Source of the DNA: Escarpia spicata
Taxonomy: Eukaryota > Annelida > Polychaeta > Sabellida > Siboglinidae
DNA length: 64,000 bases
Assembly (NCBI GenBank): GCA_963995525.1
Contig: OZ023218.1
Span: forward strand, 52,018,139-52,082,138
Reading direction: 5' to 3'
Below, piece by piece: positions 63,501 through 64,000 of this stretch. A program made the translations under genes and the position numbers. The notes beneath the pieces were generated by a model, which saw only the letters and a program-made list of their open reading frames with translations, had not been told where the DNA came from and did not search any database. Numbering within the stretch: the stretch's first letter is position 1; each line of letters starts with the position of its first letter.

Positions 63501-63939
63501 GAATATGTTTAAAAATAAAATCGACACATACCTCAGACGGGCGGGATACACATAGATAAAAAGGTCGGACTCTCGAAAAGCCAAGGGCTTCCTTGTCCAC
63601 CTGCTACCTAGAGTTAATTCTCTGGGTGGCAATCTTGTTAAATCTTGTTAAATCTTGTTATTACAACCGTCCACCAACACATCACATTTAAACAATACAA
63701 TCAGAGTGTTATCATCTTCATTACAACCGTCCACCAACACAAACTGAGAAGAAGAAGATAACCAATACATCTTGCAACAAGACAGGCGGATACACTTGGC
63801 GTACCTGAAGATGACGAACCAGGTGTTGGCAGGCTGCTCTGGGTAGTTGCCCTGGTAGTCGCTGTACGAGATCTTGTTCCACTCATCCTTGTAGAATGAA
63901 TACTTTGGCAGCAGTTCCGGCGCCAACTTGAACATGTGT
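30458..63939 (-). CDS. ADGB: Androglobin, C-terminal 12 exons (gene continues beyond right edge)
   Basis: Minus-strand exons in order: 63939-63805, 55537-55384, 54994-54807, 53577-53333, 52183-52071, 45805-45743, 45251-45140, 37905-37694, 37008-36868, 34949-34729, 33402-33219, 30652-30458. All junctions are GT/AG and in phase; about 653 codons to the stop. Recognised from the androglobin C-terminal region: a C2-like calpain domain III-type module (PANTWFVIFR, GRWRLRLIGS, FYVPNDRNIIFRYSVKV, ATGKGHIVLPAFIFL), the NSWPLSESQWVFVQGLKELE segment, a Lys-rich linker, SWVLRVVSDATSA, a Glu/Arg-rich coiled coil and a basic KGKKSPKAKSAKKK tail. The calpain-like protease and permuted globin domains should lie right of the window. 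In vertebrates androglobin is linked to spermatogenesis and cilia. Family assignment is from memory of conserved blocks, so a homology search should confirm it. Confidence 0.8.
31448..31660 (-). CDS. Candidate alternative terminal (or cassette) androglobin exon
   Basis: After acceptor TTGCCTACAG the frame in phase with the preceding androglobin exon is open for 70 codons to TAG at 31448-31450: RSMDCGRSAVVIVREVYRRM, then a Ser/Pro-rich stretch (SPTPVASPLHSPPPSDASLS). It is GC-richer than its surroundings. An internal GTAGAG donor in phase could make it a cassette exon instead. No family resemblance recognised. Confidence 0.4.
   Translation of the reverse strand, partial: RSMDCGRSAVVIVREVYRRMLLPLTLGDLSHHEPSCSPTPVASPLHSPPPSDASLSPALPVEANDPEHDA
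31990..33000 (+). mobile_element. L2-like retrotransposon, 5'-truncated
   Basis: Starts at the reverse transcriptase active-site block (YADDTQVYISL), then LLWMEASKLKLNPDKTD, LGVIFDSDFSIKQ, SRLDYCNSIL, LQHVQNCLARVVL and RAFSVAAPKIWNQIP, with a few frame breaks. 3' end GCGCCTCTGAGCTGAGATTC then ATTATTATTA. Antisense within an androglobin intron. Confidence 0.85.
33219..33402 (-). CDS. ADGB: Androglobin exon, coiled coil
   Basis: 184 nt, acceptor TGCTGCAG, donor GTGAGG. Encodes LLDLEELQRQLEEKQREIQE and ERNKLKIRQLELFEDMQ, heptad-like and rich in Glu/Arg/Lys. Confidence 0.85.
33403..34728. other. Androglobin intron without a clear gene
   Basis: 33560-33670 (CAGGGGTTTACCTAG, GGGGTCCACGGGACACCC) looks like the GC-rich end of a DNA transposon. 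34100-34330 has a SINE-like feel (CCTCTGACCGCTAGGCGG, GGGCAGATCATGCCAG), too degenerate to call. Confidence 0.35.
34729..34949 (-). CDS. ADGB: Androglobin exon, acidic; acceptor repeated in the 56-bp array
   Basis: 221 nt, acceptor TCTCCCTCAG, donor GTGAGT. Encodes VQTDDEEAGKSDASKSDITK, LPALDDAEPVLTLENPNPLL and KQVLQDIDLTPFIR. Its acceptor and first 10 nt recur about 23 times just upstream (34938-36225). Confidence 0.82.
34938..36225. repeat. 56-bp minisatellite, about 23 units, containing a 3' splice site
   Basis: Plus-strand unit contains CTGTCTGTACCTGAGGGAGA, CAGTGACAAGGTGTCTACAA and AGATCTTAGACACCAT. On the minus strand each unit has TGTCTCCCTCAG|GTACAGACAG, identical to the acceptor and first ten bases of the androglobin exon at 34729-34949. 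Confidence 0.96.
36609..36648. repeat. 7-bp repeat (TAACTAG)n
   Basis: Five perfect TAACTAG units in an androglobin intron. Confidence 0.95.
36868..37008 (-). CDS. ADGB: Androglobin exon, helical
   Basis: 141 nt, acceptor GTGCTGCAG, donor GTGATA. Encodes EEIEVKKDTERIDEIRAMKK, AWEDAEPGRAAKAMQSRL and QYLSTHLVK. Confidence 0.82.
37350..37400. repeat. (GT)n microsatellite
   Basis: Short GT run with GTGCATGT and GCGTGC interruptions in the androglobin intron 37009-37693. Confidence 0.9.
37694..37905 (-). CDS. ADGB: Androglobin exon, Lys-rich linker and SWVLRVVSD
   Basis: 212 nt, acceptor GTATTGCAG, donor GTGAGT. A basic low-complexity stretch (KIKEKGGKKAGGKADKEK) precedes HFDLSKPSWVLRVVSDATSA. 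Confidence 0.83.
37965..39300. repeat. 13-bp minisatellite (CCTGTACCTGCAC)n
   Basis: About 100 units with CTTGCAC, CAGCAC and CTCTAC variants. Since 13 is not divisible by 3, every reading frame cycles through the same 13-residue pattern, giving frames of up to 515 codons on one strand and long ones on the other. Not coding. Confidence 0.96.
39323..40092. repeat. 57-bp minisatellite, about 13 units
   Basis: Unit carries CTTGCAAGCTATACTTGTAG, CCATCATGTTGGCCTGTGGG and CCTACTTGCACCCTGTA. It shares CTTGCACCCTGTA with the adjoining 13-bp array, so it probably grew out of it. Confidence 0.95.
40284..40962. repeat. 75-bp minisatellite, 9 units
   Basis: Almost perfect units starting ATGCATAAACCTTACACC (40351, 40426 and so on). 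The multiple-of-3 period keeps both strands open (284 and 272 codons). Confidence 0.97.
41040..43310. other. Androglobin intron segment
   Basis: No gene seen apart from a CR1-like 3' fragment at 41635-42085. AT-rich, single-copy-looking. Confidence 0.5.
41635..42085 (+). mobile_element. CR1-like 3' fragment with internal deletion
   Basis: Resembles 27660-28203: CCTCATTTAGAATATTGTAT then, after a gap of about 100 bp, GAGGGATCTTAGTTATGAAA, and the 3' end GGGTGGCAATCTTGTTAAAT. Several frame breaks. Confidence 0.88.
43318..44938. repeat. 30-bp minisatellite, about 54 units
   Basis: Unit GTGTGAACAGGTGGTAGAAG plus TATGGTGTTT with GGACAG, TTTGAACAG and ATAATG variants. A single irregular insert TTATTATTATTATT at 43437. 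Open on both strands (minus frame 558 codons, repeat QTPYFYHLFT) only because the period is a multiple of 3. Confidence 0.97.
45140..45251 (-). CDS. ADGB: Androglobin exon, SWPLSESQW block
   Basis: 112 nt, acceptor ATTACAG, donor GTAGAC. Encodes PHKYIIQATVLRNSWPLSES and QWVFVQGLKELEKAEIK, one of the most recognisable androglobin segments. Confidence 0.87.
45462..45525. repeat. (GT)n microsatellite
   Basis: About 60 bp of pure GT in the intron between two androglobin exons. Confidence 0.95.
45743..45805 (-). CDS. ADGB: Androglobin short acidic exon
   Basis: 63 nt, phase 0 at both ends, acceptor GTTTGCAG, donor GTACAG. Encodes HTSTQQSVCSLEDDEEREPP and a final Lys. Confidence 0.75.
45975..52062. 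repeat. 32-bp minisatellite, about 5 kb, split by a retrotransposon fragment
   Basis: Unit resembles GGATGAGTGTGAAGAAGGAA followed by GTAGAAGTCCAT, with TGGGAAAAAGG, GTCGACTGG and TTAATGAG variants. Three units equal 96 bp, so the minus strand reads a 32-residue cycle (MDFYFLLHTHPWTSTSFF...) in long open frames up to 483 codons. Larger blocks inside are duplicated (48862-49062 equals 50420-50620). It stops 3-8 bases from an androglobin donor. Confidence 0.96.
46095..47153 (-). mobile_element. Non-LTR retrotransposon 3' fragment inserted in the 32-bp array
   Basis: Minus-strand frame with reverse transcriptase C-terminal features: LNLSKTCYTIFSRH, SAKYLGIYLDCKLSWSEHIK, YYAYVFPHINYGIELYG, LQNLLLKTLAKRHRRDS. 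Its 3' end (left) is GGAAATAAATTTACTTACTT, a short TTAC-type tail. Both flanks are 32-bp repeat units, so it landed in an existing array. Clade not assigned (CR1/Crack/Daphne-like). Confidence 0.8.
52071..52183 (-). CDS. ADGB: Androglobin linker exon
   Basis: 113 nt, acceptor TGTTTCAG, donor GTACGT. Encodes a low-complexity linker (STGRHGSVLSKVHG, KKPRVGSG). This boundary pair is the one that keeps phase with both neighbours; an alternative donor GTAAGA at 52117 gives a frame that does not fit. The 32-bp minisatellite begins within a few bases of the donor. Confidence 0.65.
52184..53332. other. Androglobin intron with a (ACT)n microsatellite
   Basis: Nothing gene-like. (CTA)n at about 53250-53300 lies just next to the donor of exon 53333-53577. 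Confidence 0.6.
53333..53577 (-). CDS. ADGB: Androglobin exon
   Basis: 245 nt, acceptor GGTTGCAG, donor GTGAGT. Encodes YSVKVSEDHLVSLQMGTSKS, VVVRLEILDHEEVKTAATG and HIVLPAFIFLKDPSP, then a Ser-rich linker. Confidence 0.87.
53720..54430 (+). mobile_element. Rex1-like non-LTR retrotransposon fragment
   Basis: Broken frames show YVSILFIDFSSAFNTIIPFK, LSLLNVHP, SDDTTVEGCIEN and EEVQRIFGW, as in Rex1/Babar elements. 3' part has CCAAGAATTCCTCGTAC, TGTTTCTTGGTAATAAA and a GAATCTGAAT end, typical of that group. Antisense in the intron between exons 53577 and 54807. Confidence 0.8.
54807..54994 (-). CDS. ADGB: Androglobin exon
   Basis: 188 nt, acceptor CTTCACAG, donor GTGTGC. Encodes HGYTFVAEARS, PPGRWRLRLIGSLSPLP and ELHDFYVPNDRNIIF, a beta-rich calpain domain III-like stretch. 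Confidence 0.87.
55384..55537 (-). CDS. ADGB: Androglobin exon, start copied in the 85-bp array
   Basis: 154 nt, acceptor TGTTGTACAG, donor GTAAGT. Encodes EVFQVTEDMLCMPKLYTSIP, CMLRVINNDTQEEV and KVAPYVYKKNS. The phase-2 join to the upstream exon picks this acceptor. Its first ~37 nt and acceptor are the seed of the repeat array at 55500-58370. Confidence 0.85.
55500..58370. repeat. 85-bp minisatellite, about 33 units, containing exon start and 3' splice site
   Basis: Plus-strand unit contains CATGTCTTCTGTCACCTGGA, AGACTTCCCTGTACAACAGT, AGACACTTCATGATAGACCC and TCCATCCTATAGACAT. On the minus strand it holds GTGTCTACTGTTGTACAG and the first ~37 nt of androglobin exon 55384-55537. The block at 55681-56230 recurs exactly 1010 bp later, a higher-order repeat. 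Confidence 0.96.
58375..58805. other. Androglobin intron, unique-looking
   Basis: AT-rich, no coding or repeat signal recognised. Confidence 0.5.
58820..59170. repeat. 60-bp minisatellite, about 6 units, left part
   Basis: Unit CACATTTAAACAATACAATC, AGAGTGTTATCATCTTCATT, ACAACCATCCACCAACATGT. Two more units are at 63658-63742 on the far side of the CR1-like insertion. Confidence 0.96.
59787..61007 (+). CDS. CR1-like ORF1 protein, copy 2
   Basis: 406 residues, intact and nearly identical to the ORF1 at 24018-25238 (only a few substitutions, for example Pro to Ser in the SGILSVMGG stretch). Same N-terminal Cys cluster, Lys/Glu-rich linker and SGNH esterase with MGDS, HVGTNN and DGLHLS. Confidence 0.9.
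   Translation: MAPCKRKVKAKRHLVCDHCYSWVDFASSGCGKSWAETMEEGFTFQCIGCWKVECLQKEIVRLTDIVKGMEMGISKEAGRTEREDRERGEDTARLKENSSGKKTEERRLRGEKVIGGEEIGKSTTENVTSVKVTGKKVTVEKEGGKMERERREENETGRKKKGRREVRANVIEEKSIKGTLTGGKVTREKATGKNGSEENVTGEKTAGGKDNKQTDANRRRSYSKAVIEGAMRKERVFMGDSIMRKTDKTLSEGEDIVVCLPGARIEHVTDRVEKVLGHGKGGSILVHVGTNNADREGTTAIVQKYRQLVRKLKKTRVEQVILSGILSVMGGRGATYRNCKRMAINALAEQMCEEEGVGFTDLWGYFVGREDMYMRDGLHLSGKGAAVFSENLLQSVDSGTGCIYLN
60977..63555 (+). pseudogene. CR1-like ORF2, copy 2, broken by a 326-bp deletion
   Basis: Endonuclease and the first reverse transcriptase blocks are open without stops up to 62645, including the two codons that are nonsense in copy 1. The 326-bp deletion removes the FDKVPHQRLL region and shifts frame (stop at 62723-62725). 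RT resumes in another frame at 62655-63068 (SGVPQGSVLGP, FADDTKVF), then a 5-bp deletion shifts again before the C-terminal block 63169-63555. Confidence 0.92.
60998..61004 (+). promoter_or_regulatory. Candidate -1 frameshift heptamer U UUA AAC, copy 2
   Basis: Zero-frame codons TAT TTA AAC TAG, with ORF2 in the -1 frame. Identical to 25229-25235. Confidence 0.65.
63658..63742. repeat. 60-bp minisatellite, right part
   Basis: About one and a half units continuing the array at 58820-59170 after the CR1-like insertion; ends about 60 bp from the donor of androglobin exon 63805-63939. Confidence 0.93.
63805..63939 (-). CDS. ADGB: Androglobin exon (first in window)
   Basis: 135 nt, acceptor GCCAACAG, donor GTACGC. 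Encodes FKLAPELLPKYSFYKDEWNK, SYSDYQGNYPEQP and NTWFVIFR. Phase 2 end joins the next exon as Arg-Glu-Val. Confidence 0.85.
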
Positions 63940-64000
63940 CTGTTGGCAAAATTAAACAAATTAATAAATTACTTAATTAAATTAATTAAATTAAACAGAC

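Larger units (their letters stand above)
59175..63657 (+). mobile_element. CR1-like non-LTR retrotransposon, copy 2, with internal deletion
   Basis: Starts at the same 5' base as copy 1 (AGTTCGAGGC) and ends in three AATCTTGTTA units. Inserted in a 60-bp minisatellite unit between TTCATTA and CAACC, with at most a 3-bp (TTA) target duplication. Lacks 326 bp of reverse transcriptase relative to copy 1 (junction at 62644) and 5 bp near 63062. Confidence 0.95.

Overview
Eukaryotic (metazoan) genomic DNA. The coding content is split into short exons with GT/AG borders, the introns are full of CR1/L2/Rex1/RTE-type non-LTR retrotransposons and minisatellites, and the genes are animal ones: CD73-type GPI-anchored ecto-5'-nucleotidases and androglobin. 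Tandem 5'-nucleotidase copies and a CR1-rich repeat load fit a marine invertebrate such as a cephalochordate or hemichordate. That is inference; the species cannot be read from the window.

Layout. (1) 1-4724, + strand: 3' part of a 5'-nucleotidase gene (copy A), six exons plus the last two bases of an earlier one, ending in a GPI-signal exon. One exon has a single-base insertion that breaks the frame. (2) 7579-29538, + strand: a complete second 5'-nucleotidase gene (copy B), ten exons, 602 codons before the stop. Its introns hold a decayed CR1 copy, a tRNA-derived SINE, a non-autonomous hAT-like element nested in a CR1 relic, RTE and L2 relics, and a nearly intact CR1-like element (23406-28203). 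(3) 63939-30458, - strand, convergent with copy B: the last twelve exons (about 653 codons) of androglobin; the protease-like and globin regions lie beyond the right edge. Its introns carry about 14 kb of tandem repeats with periods 13, 30, 32, 56, 57, 60, 75 and 85 bp, plus L2-like, Rex1-like and other non-LTR pieces, and a second young CR1-like copy (59175-63657) that landed inside a 60-bp minisatellite.

How the genes work. Copies A and B would make secreted, GPI-anchored ectoenzymes that hydrolyse extracellular AMP to adenosine. Androglobin is a separate protein, in vertebrates associated with cilia and sperm. Nothing suggests co-regulation; the two loci are only neighbours.

Most notable points: (a) both young CR1-like copies carry an in-frame U UUA AAC heptamer abutting the ORF1 stop, with ORF2 in the -1 frame and no AUG before its endonuclease domain, which predicts programmed -1 frameshifting; (b) several minisatellites include or touch genuine exon borders, so real splice sites are repeated 4 to more than 30 times; (c) one exon of the two 5'-nucleotidase copies is about 96% identical over 141 nt while a neighbouring exon is only about two-thirds identical, which points to local gene conversion.
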